Shown piece by piece: positions 1 to 13,159 of a stretch of DNA of 64,000 bases (position 1 is its first letter; each line of letters begins with the position of its first letter). Position numbers and translations under genes: made by a program. The DNA is from Salticus scenicus (lineage: Eukaryota; Arthropoda; Arachnida; Araneae; Salticidae): NCBI GenBank assembly GCA_963930645.1, contig OZ005648.1, forward strand, positions 267,851,830-267,915,829, read 5' to 3'. A model generated the notes under the pieces. It was given only the letters and a program-made list of their open reading frames with translations, was not told the DNA's origin and searched no databases.

Positions 1-1095
1 TAAAAATTTCTATTGTTTCCCTGAATAAGGCATATTGATTATTAATATAATTTGTGATTTTCTTAACTTGATTGAAATCAATTTCTATATCTTCGTTTTT
101 GCTGGTTTGGGCTAGTGCTGTAGTATATTTTCCAAATCTTATATCATTACGGTGCTCATTTATACGGGTTTTAATTTTTCTTTTCGTCATCCCTATATAG
201 TAACCTTTGCTATTGTTTTCATAATGGAAGGGAATTTCGCAAATACCTGCGGTTTCAAGTGGGGAAATTTTATCTTTATCATTGTGGATGATTTGATGTA
301 TGTTTGGGATGGGTTTTATTGAGATGGTAGCATTTAATTTTTTAGCAATATTACTTATTCTAACGGCGGCTCCTTTATTATAGGGAATGGCATTAGTATA
401 ATTTATATGTAGTTTTTGATGGCTGGAAATATGGTTTAATTGTTTTAGATGTTTTTTATAAAGTTTATCTACTAAATTCTTGGATAATTGGCTTGCATAG
501 TTATATTCTTTATATATTTGATTTCTGTTTTCAAGTCTTCAGGGTTGGTACAAATAAGAATAGCGCGGTTTATATAAGCTTGTATAGCATTGATTTTGCA
601 TCTGTATGGGGTTTTACTATTGTAGTTTATTATTTCTTGGCTAGAGATGGATTTTCTATAAACAGTAGTTCTAATTGCATTCTCTGTTCTTTTGATTTTG
701 ACATCCAGATAATTTAACTCCCTATTAATTTCTGTTTCACTTGCAAATTTTATATTTCTGTCAATGTGTTTTAATTCATTTAAGAGTTTTTCAATATTTT
801 GGTTTTCGTGGACAATGGCAAAAACGTCGTCTACGTATCTGTTCCAATATAAAATGTTTTCTTTTTGTTGTTCTAAAATTAAGGTTTCTAGTTTTCTTAA
901 GTTTCATTTCTGCTATTATTCCAGATATGGGGGATCCCATTGGGACCCCTTTGACTTGTTTATAAATTTTATTATTAAATTGGAAGTAACTTTCTTTTAA
1001 AATTAAATTTGTAACTGATTTTGAAGTTTGGGCACTAGGGGGATTATATTTTGCTTCAATTTTCTCATTAATGATATTTATTGCTTCATTGGAAT
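1..1095 (-). pseudogene. Penelope-like retroelement relic (RT + GIY-YIG endonuclease), 5'-truncated
   Basis: Read on the minus strand, the segment gives a Penelope-like polyprotein in broken frames. At about 925-1090 there is an RT palm segment with GVPMGSPISG. At about 820-845, in another frame, is the catalytic RYVDDVFAI box, so a frameshift lies between them. The thumb region follows (about 480-760). At about 60-270 a GIY-YIG nuclease part has ETAGICEIPF and YYIGMTKRKIKTRINEH. RT plus a C-terminal GIY-YIG endonuclease is diagnostic of endonuclease-bearing Penelope elements. The copy starts abruptly near 1095, lacking the RT N-terminus, and runs off the left edge of the window. It is in sense-opposed orientation within a Sos intron. 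It is surely dead as an autonomous element. Confidence 0.85.
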
Positions 1096-1129
1096 TCTTC
1101 CCATTGGACGTAATGATAAGAAAAACTTT

Positions 1130-1540
1130 CGTGTGTCGCTGTATACGAACTACAAATGGAATACACACCCAAAACTGTACAGCTGATTCCGTGGGGCTCA
1201 TGAACATGTATACCAAATTTCAAGTCAATAGTGTGATTATTACAGCTGCTATTGCCAGACAGATAGACAAACACACAGACGGAACCCAAAATCTTTTTAA
1301 GTCTCATCAGGGAGGCCTCCACTGATGTTTCGGCAGTAAATAATATAATTCATACACATACTCATGTATAGTAACAACTCTTCCGTGGGGCTCATCAACA
1401 TGCGTACCAAATTTTAAGTCTGTAGTGTGATTTTTGCAGCCGCTATCGCATGACAAACAAACAGACACAGACACACACACATCCGGAACCCAAAATGTTT
1501 TGGAGTCTCAACAGGGAGGGCTCCACTGACGTTTCAGCAA
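1130..1540. repeat. Two tandem copies of a ~170 bp dispersed-repeat unit
   Basis: Two similar blocks (about 1187-1335 and 1381-1533) both begin TTCCGTGGGGCTCAT and both hold CAAATTT(C/T)AAGTC, an ACAGAC-rich microsatellite, GGAACCCAAAAT and CTCCACTGA(T/C)GTTTC. The unit structure (short conserved block, microsatellite, conserved block) resembles the interior of the HINE-like elements elsewhere in this window. I could not define element ends. Confidence 0.6.
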
Positions 1541-2158
1541 TTATTTATCTTCATTTTAAGTATTTTTCTTTATTTTAAATAATTTATATGCATATGTTGT
1601 TCATATATATATTTATGCTTGTTTAAATTTATTATTTATCCTAATTTATTATTAGTATGTTTTATAGTATAGCATTTCCTATTGGCTGATCTTCCTCTGT
1701 TCCAATAAGTGTGCAAAAAATGATTGAGGAGTAGCAAACCAAATCAAACCTTCTTATTAGTTGTCTTCCTTCTCCCATTTGTTATGTTTGTGCTCCCCTT
1801 TCTTTTACTTCCCCTTTTCTTTTTCATCTGCTTTTTGCTTCTTCAGTGGTAAGGTATATTTTCTTGTGTACCTCATGAAAAAAGATAATATCTTTCAAAA
1901 TACACTATGTTTAAGTGTTTTTTTTTTTTTTTTTTTTTTAATAGTGTTTTTAAAAAGGGGTCTCTGTCAATTATTGAAATTTTTACTCAGGCTAGTTATT
2001 ATTAATGTTATGTTGTGAAACAAACACAAGTTATTCAAAAGAAGGGTTTTCAATGTGGGAAATATGGACAAAACACTAAGAGAGTTATGATTATACCTAT
2101 CCTCTCTTTTTTTATATCAAGTTTCTACATTGTATAATTTTATTAATTTTTTTTTTAG
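1541..2158. other. Intron, no recognisable feature
   Basis: AT-rich sequence upstream of the first visible Sos exon, ending in a T-rich polypyrimidine tract and an AG acceptor at 2157-2158. No Sos sequence N-terminal to the exon is visible here. Confidence 0.6.
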
Positions 2159-2239
2159 TTGGCTGGTAACTATGTTAAGAATATACGCCATGTGGAAATT
2201 ACATGTCAAGACATTAAAGTTGCTATGTGTGCAGACAAG
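2159..2239 (+). CDS. Sos: Son of sevenless (Ras GEF), exon: end of histone-fold module
   Basis: An 81 bp, phase 0/0 exon encoding 27 residues that include NYVKNIRHVEIT and DIKVAMCADK. This closely matches the C-terminal part of the SOS histone-fold domain (human NYVRNIRHYEIT, DIKVAMCADK, from memory). SOS is the cytosolic/membrane-recruited exchange factor that loads GTP on Ras below receptor tyrosine kinases. The histone fold packs on the DH-PH unit and binds membrane lipid, helping hold the protein in its inhibited state. The exon is bounded by a T-rich tract plus AG at 2157-2158 and a GTATCT donor at 2240. Its last codon joins directly to the exon at 27903 without lost residues, making the intervening intron 25.7 kb. 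Confidence 0.95.
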
Positions 2240-4177
2240 GTATCTATATCAAATTTTTTATTTTAAAATCTCCAGGGATGCAGAAAATGTTCAGAATATT
2301 TAATTTTACTCCAAAACACACTCAAGATTTCTTAAAATGATACAAGAATCTATTATGTGTACAAAACTATTTATTATATGTAATAAATGTTTATAGGAAG
2401 TATGCATTATAGCATGAGAATAAGCTGCTATTTATTTTTTAATATTAGAAAGTTTATTTTTTCAGCAGATTTGTTATTTCCGTTTCCCTTTTTATTTTTT
2501 CCTAAGAAGATGATATTCAAAATTTCCTCAATCACAATCAGCTGAAGTTTCCTCCCCAACCTTGCTCATGTGTTTGGACATAATTTGCATTCCTGAATAT
2601 CACTAAAATAAATTTTTATGCCTTTAAAAAAAAAAAAAAACTCTTTTTTAAACTCTTGTACTCTTTTTTTAAATGCAATAAATAATAAAAAATAATTAAG
2701 TTATTCTGGATGTTAAAGAACATTTACATTAAGATTTAAGTATTCGGTGCAATTCTAGTCGTGGCCATCATAAAACTTTTTTAAAAATATTATTCTATGT
2801 AATAATAATACCTACTGGTTAACACGCACAAACATTTAATGATAGCTTCTCACAATTACGATTTTACGTATGCAGTTTGTGATAAGTAAAATGACATTAA
2901 AAATGTCATTAGCTGAGCAACTGGAAGACTCTAAATAAGCTGAAAGAATTTGGCTAAAACTATACCCAGTGAATTAAGTGTTTTAAATGATTCAATAAAA
3001 ACTCATAAATACAATAAAATCCAACTTTATTTTTCAAACTAAAATAACAACAAAGTAGTTTTTCAAAAATAAATAAATAAATAAATAAAATAATAATAAT
3101 AATTCAACATTTCTAATTAATCTAGTACATTTCATTTCAATAGAAAAGACCCTTAAAAAAAAAAAAAAAGATATTCACTAATTCAAAACTTAATCCATAC
3201 CAAAAATTCTAAACAAGACAAATTCCTTTATTAACTAAAAAAAAAAAAAAAAACCTGACCATGACCCAGGGGATGAAGCCAAGCCAATTACTGTAAACAG
3301 TTAACAGCCACTTCCTCTCTAAACCCTGCTTAAGAGGACTCTCCACTTACTGTTGCTGGAAACCAAAGTCTGTATATTTCTATAGAAAAATTTGCCCCTT
3401 TATAACTCGTTAACTATTACATATTTTTATATTCTGTTTTTACATTCAGAAAAAAAAAAAAAAAAAAAAAAAAAATAGAAAAATTTTTTTTAGCTTTCAA
3501 AAAAATTTTTTTTTTTAATTTTAATATTTTATTTTTAAGCTAAAAAATGCAAAATTTGCCTTGATTTTTTTTCATACCTCGTAAGAAATTAACAAATTAT
3601 GATATCGAAAGGCTGAAAAGCGAAAAAAAACTTCTAAATAATCAGGCTTACTATTTAATTCATAAGAAAAAGTATATTTTTAAATGTGTATTAATAACAA
3701 AGGGGCAAAGTATGAATTTTTGCTAAAAATTTCGGATTTTTTCATGAAACTCCGCCTTAGAGGTAAACTCACAGTTAGAGGAAGTAATTACTATTGATTA
3801 ATGATCTTTGTGTGAGGGGTTATTTCAAAAAGGGGAGAATTCTTAGAGGAAACTGGTTTGTATCACAAAACAGGGTTGTACCTGCCTACCTCTTTTCTCC
3901 CATCTATAAATGAACGAGTTGTTCCTTATAGAAAAAAAGTGTGTGAAAAATACTAACTTATTGTGCAATGGAAATGTTGCAATATTGTAATCTGATTTTT
4001 ACTTTATTCTATATAGAAGAAAATATTAGATTCATAAAAATGTATGAATCCCAATTTTCAATGAAAATACATGTTTTGAGAGGTACAAAACACAAGGACT
4101 ATTATTATTTTTATTATTATTATTATTATTATTTTGGAATAAATTGTAACATCGCTTTCAAATTATTCAATTATATT
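2240..4177. other. Sos intron, AT-rich, no recognisable gene
   Basis: Contains many A or T homopolymers (for example A28 near 3450-3476), an AAAT microsatellite near 3070-3090 and a TTA microsatellite near 4100-4132. No protein homology seen on either strand. Confidence 0.6.
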
Positions 4178-4299
4178 TAGTGTTGACTCTAGAACAAAAG
4201 GGCCGCTGGGGGGAACTCAATAAAAGGGCACTTTAATATTCTCAAAAGGGGCACTATAATATTCTCAATAATTCAAAAAGGGCACTATAACATCTTCAT

Positions 4300-4375
4300 A
4301 ATATATCACTTACAAAATGTAGCCCCCCCCCCCCCCCAAAAAAAAAAAAAAAAAAAAAAAAAAACTTATTATTAT
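4300..4375. repeat. C17/A-rich homopolymer block
   Basis: A run of C (about 4324-4337) followed directly by a long A run and a TTA microsatellite. Such stacked homopolymers recur through the window and are likely length-unstable or hard to assemble. Confidence 0.7.
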
Positions 4376-4577
4376 TATTTTTTTTAGCAGCAATGTATCC
4401 AAGGTATAAATAAATAAACAAAATAATGAAATTTTAAAAGAAAAGAAAAATCAGATATAAAAAAAAGCTTGTACAGATAATATTATATCGAATGCACCAA
4501 AACAAAATCACATTTTTATGAGAAACAATGAAAATTTTTTACATTTTTGAACAAAATATATCACTTACAAAATGTAG

Positions 4578-4705
4578 AAGCATATCGGAGCAGAATAAGT
4601 ATGGATTTGGAGCGTATTGGAGCAAAATAATTATGAATTTGGAGCATATCAGAGCAAAATAATTATGGATATGGAGCAAATTTATTTTGAATCTGGAGCA
4701 CATTA
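4578..4705. repeat. Short tandem repeat, ~40 bp unit (GGAGCA...AAATAATTATG)
   Basis: Three to four degenerate copies of a unit built from GGAGCAxATTxGAGCAAAAT followed by AATTATGxATTT. Non-coding. Confidence 0.65.
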
Positions 4706-5389
4706 ACCAGAATAATCTGTGGGTGCTTGTTTATTTAGAAACTAAAAATTCTGCAAAAAATTTTAGCTATTTTCCCACTTAGTTAATACATAAAAATGAA
4801 CATCTCGACATCACATGCATAATAAATTACACTTTTAAAATTTTCAGCAGAAATGAGTGAGGGAAATTTCTTAAACTTGTACCACCAAACATATACAAAA
4901 AAAAAAAAAAAAAAAAAAAGGTAAAATGTAGGTATGCATCGAATTTTTAGTTACTATTTGGTATACTGAATATTCATTATTCAGTAATAATCAATAATAA
5001 TTAATCAATAATAATCATGCCTATTCAAAAGAAACTTAAAGTTTAATTACAAGAACAAGACAATTGATGTGAAAATAATTTCAATGCTATACTTCAAACA
5101 GATACAAAAATTGGTTTTTTTTAAACAAAATCTTAAATTTTTGGAGTAATAATAAAGTCAGAATAATGGACAATTTGAATAGTTTAGATATTAGAAAATG
5201 TAATAAAACTGAATCTAGAATAAAATAATCATTGTTATTAAGGATGGAAAAGGATTGAAATTGTACAACATTAAATTCAATTTTAGGGCAAACTAACAAC
5301 CATGAACTTTTCTGGAATGTTTTTTTTTCTTTCTTTCTTAAGATTATTGCTAAATATACTTCAAAAATCAAGAGTTTCTCGTAGGGGGG

Positions 5390-6660
5390 GGGGGGGGAAT
5401 AGAATTACGTTATTACCGTTAATTAAATAAATATGCTATTTTCCCCGTATTTGACAGAATTCGCGATATTATTATGACCGATTGCCGAAATTAGTAATTA
5501 TTTCACTGCAAATTTACGTTTAATAGCAAATAATTGCTAATAATATACTATAATTTTGAAACTAATTGATAAAATTCACTTTTCTTTCAAAGCTGATTCC
5601 TAAAATTTGCGATATTTTTGCGGTTAATTATATCGAAAATAGGATTAATTATTAACAAAATATACTATTATCTGTCTGCTGATCGATGAAATTTGAGCCC
5701 TTTTTAAAGCTACATCCCCCAAATACCAAACTTTGCTGTTAATCGATGAAATACGCACTTTTTTCAAAACCTAATCCAGAAATATGTGAAAATTTGCAGA
5801 TGAATTAAAAAATACCGGATTATTTCACAGCTAATTGTCAAAAATTACGTTTACTCGGAACTAAATTATTTTTTCCCCTAATAGGTTAAAAATTGCGCAT
5901 TTTTTTCAAAGCGGATTTCTGAAATACCCGATTATTATGCAGCCGATTGCCGAAAAAAGCTATTATTTAGCTACTAATCTAAGAAAAATGCTTTCTTCTG
6001 AAAACTGAATCTTAAATACTCAACTATTTCGACACTAGTCAATGAAATTTTTTTTTTTTTTTTTTTTTTCAAAGCGGAATCTCAAAAATCGGGAATAATT
6101 TAAGTAGATTTCGCAACCCACTAATAATAAAAAAAATTACGTTTTATATGCTATCATTTGGCTGCTAGCCAATAAAGTTTTTTTTTTTTTTTTTTTTTTT
6201 TTTCCCAGTTGATTTCAGTAAATCGCGATATTTTTGTAGCCGATAACGAAAACACGCAATCATTTCGCCGCTAATTAACAAAATTTATGTTTAATCGCAA
6301 TTAATCGCTGAAAAAGGCTTTATTTTGATGCTAATCGATGAATTTCTTGCTTTTTTCAAACATGATTTGCATTATACGTGTAATTTTGTGGCTTTTTATA
6401 GAAATACGGAATTATTTTACAGCTAATTTTTAAAATTACGTAATCGTAAACTAATTGCTAAAATAGATGTTATTTTTCTAAAAATGTGTAATTATTTAGT
6501 CATAAATCAGCTTTTTTTTTTTTTTTTGATTACTGAAATGTCATTTTTTGCGGCTGATTTATTAAATACGCAATTTTCTTGTGCTATTTTTGTGACGAAT
6601 CCATTTTAAATCCGACGATTTTTGTGAAAGTCCCATTTTCAGATATGAAAATTTCTTAGA
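5390..6660. repeat. Long array of degenerate ~40-60 bp repeats
   Basis: Many loosely related copies of a motif of the form GCxxATTxxxxAAATxCG followed by ATTATTT, interleaved with T homopolymers (about 6050-6069, 6178-6203, 6511-6527). Looks like an eroded minisatellite inside the 4178-13159 block. No coding potential seen. Confidence 0.5.
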
Positions 6661-6940
6661 ATCACCCATGCACTATAAAAACTAAGTTATCGCGTGTTCA
6701 GTTATCCCAACAAAAAGCACAGAAAATATTCTTTTTCTTTCTCCAACGGTAGATACTTGGTACGATAAAGTTCGAAATTGTCCATGATTTTCTCAGAAAC
6801 TTGTATATTAAAACACTTAAGAAAGTTTCCTATCACAGAGGACAATTCCTCCGTTAAAGTCTGACTTTATACTGTTTTCTCCAAAATTCGCGTGATTACG
6901 GACTGATTTAGAACACCTGGAGCCCCAGGGCAAGCCTATT

Positions 6941-6966
6941 GGGGGGGGGGGGGGGGGGGGGGGGGG
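6941..6966 (+). repeat. G26 homopolymer
   Basis: Twenty-six consecutive G flanked by an inverted CAAGCC ... GGCTTG pair. Could form G-quadruplex or be an assembly-length artefact. Confidence 0.9.
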
Positions 6967-8335
6967 CTTGCAGTGGCATAAAGGACTTTTCAGAGACTGG
7001 TAACTTAAGTGCAGTTTCCACTGAGGTAGGTTGGAAGTCGTTTCGAGCGGCGCTATTCAGAATACTTTGATGTGGTCAAGCAGTTGGAGGAGGTTCAACC
7101 GGTTGTTTCGAAGGGAGAAAGTGCCTGGCTCTAACCCCCAGCTGAGATAATTGAGGGGCCAGAGGCAGATATCTTTGTCAATTTTGCATGCTTTCCTTTG
7201 AAGTAACTGTGCAGTCTGATAAAAAAGGGCTACAACTGATGACAAGACACTTGGCTCTTTGTGTCGGAAGCATGATTAATGACTTTTTGAACCTTGGTCT
7301 TGAACCTCCAGTGGCAACCGGCCTTTAGAAAGCTGCAAGTCGGCTCTATTGATATTTCTTTGATATGGTTTAGGAAATCGACGCTGGCTGCAATCGAAGC
7401 TCACAAACCTCCTAGTGCGATAATTGCATAAGAAGGGGGTCACTTTTGTAAAAAAGCAATAAAAAGTATTGTCCTTCATTGTAAATGTGTGCAAATTTTC
7501 AAGTGTCACTTAGGACCCTTCAGACACTGGCAACATACAGAGCATCAAAACTCATAAATTATCTATTGAACAGGGTGCAGCCCCCGCTCACCGCTCGAAG
7601 AGCGGTGTTGAGCGCTATAAATTATCTGTTGTCCGAAAGAGCTCTTTATGTTGCAGAATTTCCATATACGCCTGTAGGGGGCATTTGCCCCATATGCCCT
7701 GCCGTTAGTCAGGGCCTGCCAAAGACACTTTAGAAAGTCTCCCACAGAAGATACTTCTTCCTGGTCTTAGATTCTTTGCGTTGTCAGTCGTACTTAAAGT
7801 TCAGTAGCTTTGAATCCATTATTTTTATCGATAAATAATTAAAATAAACAATTATTTCGTTAGAAAATATTATTTTTTAGCGACGTATTAAGCATTAAGA
7901 TAACTGAAACATTGATATAGTTAAAATGAAAATGCCACATAATCATCATAGCATTCGATTTCTTTCTTCCCCGCTTTCAGCTTGTGGTTTTAATTAAACA
8001 CACTCATAGCTAATGTAAACAAATATTTGTTCCCATTCTGAGTCAGCAATATTTTGATTACGCAATGCCTAGCACTAGAATGTTTTTTTTTTTTTTTTTT
8101 TTTTTAATTCTTTACTATTTATGAGTATTGTACAATGAAGCGTGTGGTTCTTCAGCTAGATTGTAAAAGTTAGTTTTGTTATTTTCAAGAGGCGTTGAAG
8201 CACTTTCATAGATAAATTCAAAGAATAGTGTTTTATGCGGCAACTGTTGGAAATGCAAAATCAAAAGTTGATAAGGATTGATTTGCGATTTCTGTCTATA
8301 TAAATGTGTGCAAGGCAAAAAAGAAAAAAAAACGA
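6967..8335. other. GC-richer unannotated block
   Basis: The stretch 7000-7770 is distinctly less AT-rich than its surroundings and includes short inverted repeats (GGGGGCATTTGCCCC near 7677-7691; ACCGCTCGAAGAGCGGT near 7590-7606). Open frames on either strand are short and match nothing I know. It may be the remains of the interior of a DNA transposon. Confidence 0.35.
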
Positions 8336-11030
8336 GACCTTCCGGCTTTTTCGTAAGGGTAGGTTGATTTCTTTTTCCTTATCAAGTAGCCGTCATTTTG
8401 TTTCAAAATGGTGGCTACAAATTATTAATGCACTTGGTAGAAATATTGATGTAGGCTATGCACATATGGAGTTTTAAGCAAATCGGTTCATAAATACACT
8501 TTTAAGTGAATTTAAAATTTTCAAGTGGCCGGCACTAGGAAAAAAAATGGTGGGTTAAGTTGACAAATATATGAAATGCGTTTGTGAGATAAGTCTACTG
8601 TACACACATAGTTCGAATTAATTCAAAATCTCAAAAGTCATTGTGTTGAAAAATTAAGTGGCTGCCACTTCGATAAAAATGGCAGAGAAAGTTGCTCATC
8701 TAAGATATCGTTGCAAATTTGATTTTTTTTTTTTTTTTTTTTTGTAGAAATTCTTTCAAAGAGGCTTAGTAAGTTGATAAAATGTTAGTTTCCTGCATTT
8801 CTAGTTTGTTTTAGCATTAAAATAGTCTAATTTTACCTTAAAAACGGATTAAAAAGATCCAGTAACGCATGTAATGGATTTGGTGCCAAATTTGGCGACT
8901 TTTCCCCTACGGCGACTTTTTTGGCGACTTTTGGCGAGAAAATACTTATTATCGATATACCAAAGATGGACGGAATAACGTGATTGGTTCATGAGTTACG
9001 TGAATTTTCTAAATTTTTGTTGTTTGAATGATAAATCCATTTTTCAACTTTGATTTGAATTGATTAAGTATTTCTAAAGTTCCAGCAAACACATCGAAGA
9101 TATTTGAAGCATAGGTTACTGTCCAACTGTGGTTTAAATCAGTGCCGTGTTTCAAAAGTTATTATTATGGCAAATTTTCAAGTGGCAGTCTAAGTGGCTG
9201 CGACTTGTAAAACAAAATAGCAAAACAACTTGCCCATCGAAATCATCCAGTACATTTGTACGATAAGTTCATTGTCCAGTTCTAGTTTAAATTAAATCAG
9301 AATTTCAAAAATTATAATCATAAGAAATTTTCAGGTGGCACCACTTGTAAAAAAAAGTGGAGTGAGATGCCTAGCGAACTTATCTGAGATATTTGAATGA
9401 TAAATCCACTACCCAAACTTGAAGCGAATTGATTCTGTCTTACTAAAGTTACCATAATGACAAATTTTCAAGTGGCCGCCACTTGAAAATAAAATTGCGG
9501 ATCAAGTCATCAAGAGAACTTATCCTAGATATTTGAACCAAAAGTTCACTAACCAGCTTTTATTTGAATCTGTTTAGTATTTTAAAAGTTATCGTGATGG
9601 CATATTTTCAAGTGGCAGTGTGATTTCAAGTGGCTGGAACTTAGACACAAGATGTCGGGACAAGTTGCCTAGTGAAAACATTCAAGATAATTATATGATA
9701 ATATCACTGTCAAAATTTGGTTCGATTTGAAGTATTATTTCAAAAGTTATCGTGATTTTAAATTTTCAAGTATGAGCCTGATTTCAAGTGACCGCGCTTA
9801 ACTTAAGATATCTGCCACTTTATTAAAAGTGGCGGATATAGTTTGTTAATAAACTTCATTGAGATCCTTATGTGGTCTGTATTTACATCACAATTCAAAC
9901 AATTTCGGAATACGCTTTTTACAATTTAAATTTGAAATTTTCAAGTTGTCTCCACTTGAAAACAAAATGGCGGAGCAACTTGGTTAACAAACTCATCTAA
10001 GATATTTATAAGATAAGTTAAGACACTGTTCAAATTTGGTTCCATTTGGAGTATTATTTCGGAAGTTATCATGGTTTTAAATTTTCAAGTGGTCCCGCTT
10101 AACTTAAGATATCCACCACTTTATTAAAAATGGCGGATAAAGTTCATTAATAAAGTTATTTGAGACACTTGTGTAATCTATGTTTACATCAAAATTAAAA
10201 GAAATTCGCAATACGCTTTTTACAATTTGAATTTGAAATTTTCAAGTGGTCTCCACTTGAAAAGAAAATGGCGGAGCAACTTGGTTAACAAACTCATCCA
10301 AGATATTTATAAGATAAGTTAAGACACTATTCAAATTTGGTTCGATTTGGAGTATTCTTTCGGAAGTTATAGGGATTTAAAATTTTCAAGTGGTAGCCTG
10401 ATTTCAAGTGGTCCCGCTTAACTTAAGATATCTGCCACTTTATTAAAAATGGCGGATATAGTTTATTAATAAACTTCATTCAGATCCTTATGTGGTCTGT
10501 ATTTACATCAAAATTCAAACAATTTCGGAATACGCTTTTTACAATTTAAATTTGAAATTTTTAAGTGGTCTCCACTTGAAAACAAAATGGCGGAGCAACT
10601 TGGTTAACAAACTCATCTAAGATATTTATAAGATAAGTTAAGACACTGTTCAAATTTGGTTCGATTTGGAGTATTATTTCGGAAGTTATAGGGATTTTAA
10701 ATTTTCAAGTGGTAGCCTGATTTCAAGTGGTCCCGTTTAACTTAAAATATCTGCCACTTTATTGAAAATGGCGGATAAACTTCATTAATAAACATCATTG
10801 AGACCCTCATGTGACCTGTATTTACAACAAAATTCAAGCAAATCTTGCTTTAAATATGCTTTTTACAATGTCGGTTTGAAATTTTCAAGTGGCTGCCACT
10901 TGAAAAGAAAAAGTCGGAGCAACTTGGTTAACGAACTTATCCAAGATATTTATAAGATTAGTTCACTGTCCAAATTTGGTTCGATTTCGAGTATTATTTC
11001 GGGAGTTATCGTGATGACAAAATTTTCATT

Positions 11031-11061
<31 letters not shown>

Positions 11062-12813
11062 TATATATATATGTTACCGTTAAAGCTCGAAATCCGTTAA
11101 TGTGCAGATTACCTAGCTATTCTGTAGATTAACTAAAATGACCCGTTAAAGTGTGGAATCAAGAGTTTTCTGCATTTTAACTAGGTAATCTGCAGATTAG
11201 CGGCTTCTGTGTCGTTAAAGTTCAAATGTTTGTTTCGAGCCTTAGTTTTTTTACATTCACTATGACGTCAAACAGTCATGTGATACAGATACGCGAATGA
11301 CCTTCAAACACAAACCAAAACTTTCATCCTTTCCGCTCCGCTTCCGCTATGATAATTGGTAAACGCAAAACTTGAAGTATCGAAGACATGGTTATTATAG
11401 GTTTCTTATCATGACCAACACAAAACTTAAAGTAACAAGTGAGTTATAATTGTTTTAATTTTGATTTTATTTCTTCTATTTTTTTATTCTGTCAATATAA
11501 GTTTGATAAGGGTCTGCACTGCATTTTATTATTGAAACCTAATCTTAATCTAAACGCTCTATCTCCTGAAACTTCATTTTGAATTATGAATATTAAAATT
11601 TACAACACAGTAATTATTTCCTCCCGAAATAAAACTATTAAAACACAACTTTTTAAAACTAATTTATTTAAAAATTGATTTAAATTACTATTACTTACTG
11701 AAAAAAAAAGTTTTAATTTTTAACTCTGAAAAATATGGCATTCAATATTATGGCTTTCTTTAATAAATACTTAATATGAAATTTTTATGCATTTTTTTAG
11801 CATTTCATTACATTTTGTTGTTGTTTCTTTCAATTACAAGTTTCCTTTATATATTTTATATATCACGATTACATTTTTATTTTGTTCGCTTTTTCAGATA
11901 ATTTCGTTGTAGTTTATCACATAAAATGTGTTAATAAAGTTTTTTTTTTTTTTTTTTTTGTAAAATAAATATATTTGCTAAACTTGTACTGTTGTTGTAA
12001 TATGTATGCTGCAAAATATAGTTTAATAAAGCATTAGAAAACAGTCATTTTAATTTTCCTGCAGTCTAAAAATTATTAAAGCAGTTTTAATTATTTGAAG
12101 TACTTCTTAAATAATGCTTCTGAATTGTCTAATTTAATATTTCTTTATCGAATTAAAAATTGGTGCATAACTTTTTAAAAAAAAAATAGTAATAGCAATG
12201 TAAGTTGTTAATAAAACTTTTTTATTTTTTTATTTAAATGGTTAAATATTTTTATTTTGAAAAGAAATCATTACTGTATTACAATTCTAACATTCATTTA
12301 TAAAATATAATTTATTGAAAGCTATTAAAGTTATTATATTTCATATTAAAAATGCATAACATCTTCAAACTTATATTGACAGAATAAAAAAGATGAAATA
12401 AGTAAAAAAATTAAAACAAATATAACTTTAAAAGACATAAAAATTAAAACACATACAGATTATAATAAAGAAAGAAAGAAAGAAAAGGAAAGAAAACTAT
12501 TTTTTTCCCCCCGAATGAAAAAAAAACAGATACAACACAGCGTGCTGTAAAATTACAACACCAAAGATCTTATTTTCACTTTAACGAGTGCCTAGTAGGT
12601 AATGTGCAGATTATCTAGGTAATTCGCAGATTACCTAGGTAATTTGAGAAATGAAACAATTTTCCTCACTTTAACGGATTGCCCTAGTTAATGTGCAGAT
12701 TACCTAGCTAATCTGCAGATTAACTGATTTCTGCACTTTAGCGGTAACATATATATAGATAAACGAAGTGATTGCAATAGGTCGATTTCTAAAGAAATCA
12801 ACCTAATAGAAAG
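8336..12813 (-). mobile_element. Helentron/HINE-like non-autonomous element, copy A
   Basis: On the minus strand the element starts with AGGTTGATTTCTTTAG and its near-palindromic partner, then ATTGCAATC, then a TATC/TA microsatellite. Next come many tandem ~130-170 bp blocks carrying AAGTGGCxGCCACTTG and AAAATGGCGGA. It then shows an inverted copy of the start (AAGAAATCAACCT at about 8361-8373) and a terminal stem-loop with arms CCTTCCG-type/CGGAAGG (8336-8358). Sub-terminal inverted repeats, a microsatellite, tandem blocks and a 3' hairpin followed by T are the layout of DINE-1/INE-1-type (HLE2) elements. No Rep/helicase is encoded. It is interrupted by a TIR element at 11072-12749; without it the length is about 2.8 kb, matching copy B. 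Confidence 0.65.
11072..12749. mobile_element. Non-autonomous TIR element nested in copy A
   Basis: Ends are inverted repeats: TGTTACCGTTAAAGCTCGAA at the left, and the right end read in reverse starts TGTTACCGCTAAAGTGCAGA. Sub-terminal blocks repeat ATTACCTAGCTAATCTGCAG-like sequence in both orientations. It sits in a TA microsatellite (TATATAT on both sides), so the target duplication cannot be fixed. Interior (about 11230-12560) is AT-rich with no transposase. The element is absent at the equivalent point of copy B (about 14600), which acts as an empty site. Confidence 0.7.
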
Positions 12814-13159
12814 AAAGAAAAAAGAATAGTAGTTTTTTTTTTTTTTTTTTTCAGTGTCTGCCACTATTCAGTTTTATGTATTTAATAAAATATATTTAGC
12901 TAGGTGGTCAAGACTGAATTTGCGGAGCATAAAAAATAACTCGCGGAGTTTTTAAAATTTTTCGGGGAAACTCCACAGAAATCGGAGCAGTTGGCAACCC
13001 TGTGAAAAATACAAATAAGGGCCACCGGGTGCTAAAAATGAGTTAGTAACGGCCGCCGGGTGCTAGAAATAAGTTAGTAAGGGCCGCGGGGTGCAAAAAT
13101 GTGTTAGTAAAGGGTCGTTGGGTGCTGCGCCCTGCTAAATCGGCCTAGAGTCAACACTA

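Larger units (their letters stand above)
4178..13159. mobile_element. Candidate ~9 kb TIR-bounded insertion (composite)
   Basis: The block starts TAGTGTTGACTCTAG (4178) and ends with its exact reverse complement CTAGAGTCAACACTA (13145-13159). A direct repeat ATATT lies just outside each end (4173-4177 and 13160-13164). Sequence flanking both ends matches, in one uninterrupted piece, a second locus at about 13437-13500 (TTTCAAATTATTCA on the left, TTTCGATA and ATGTCCAA on the right). That locus looks like a paralogous empty site. Near both ends lie related G-rich short repeats (GGGCCGCTGGG; GGGCCGCGGGGTGC). No transposase was recognised inside; much of the block is other elements. Superfamily not assigned; the 15 bp TIR and short TSD could in part be chance in AT-rich DNA. 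Confidence 0.5.

Noticed and set aside
791..1216. 141-codon minus-strand open frame
   Set aside because: Only its part below about 1095 is Penelope RT; the N-terminal codons run by chance into the adjacent repeat, so the start codon is not meaningful.
8500..10990. CRISPR-like regularly spaced repeats
   Set aside because: Units are degenerate, long tandem repeats in a eukaryotic intron, without unique spacers or cas genes.
10798..11034. 78-codon frame with a near-identical partner at 14621-14857
   Set aside because: Conserved because both lie in duplicated HINE-like repeat units; the repeats are in opposite orientation and the peptide matches nothing.
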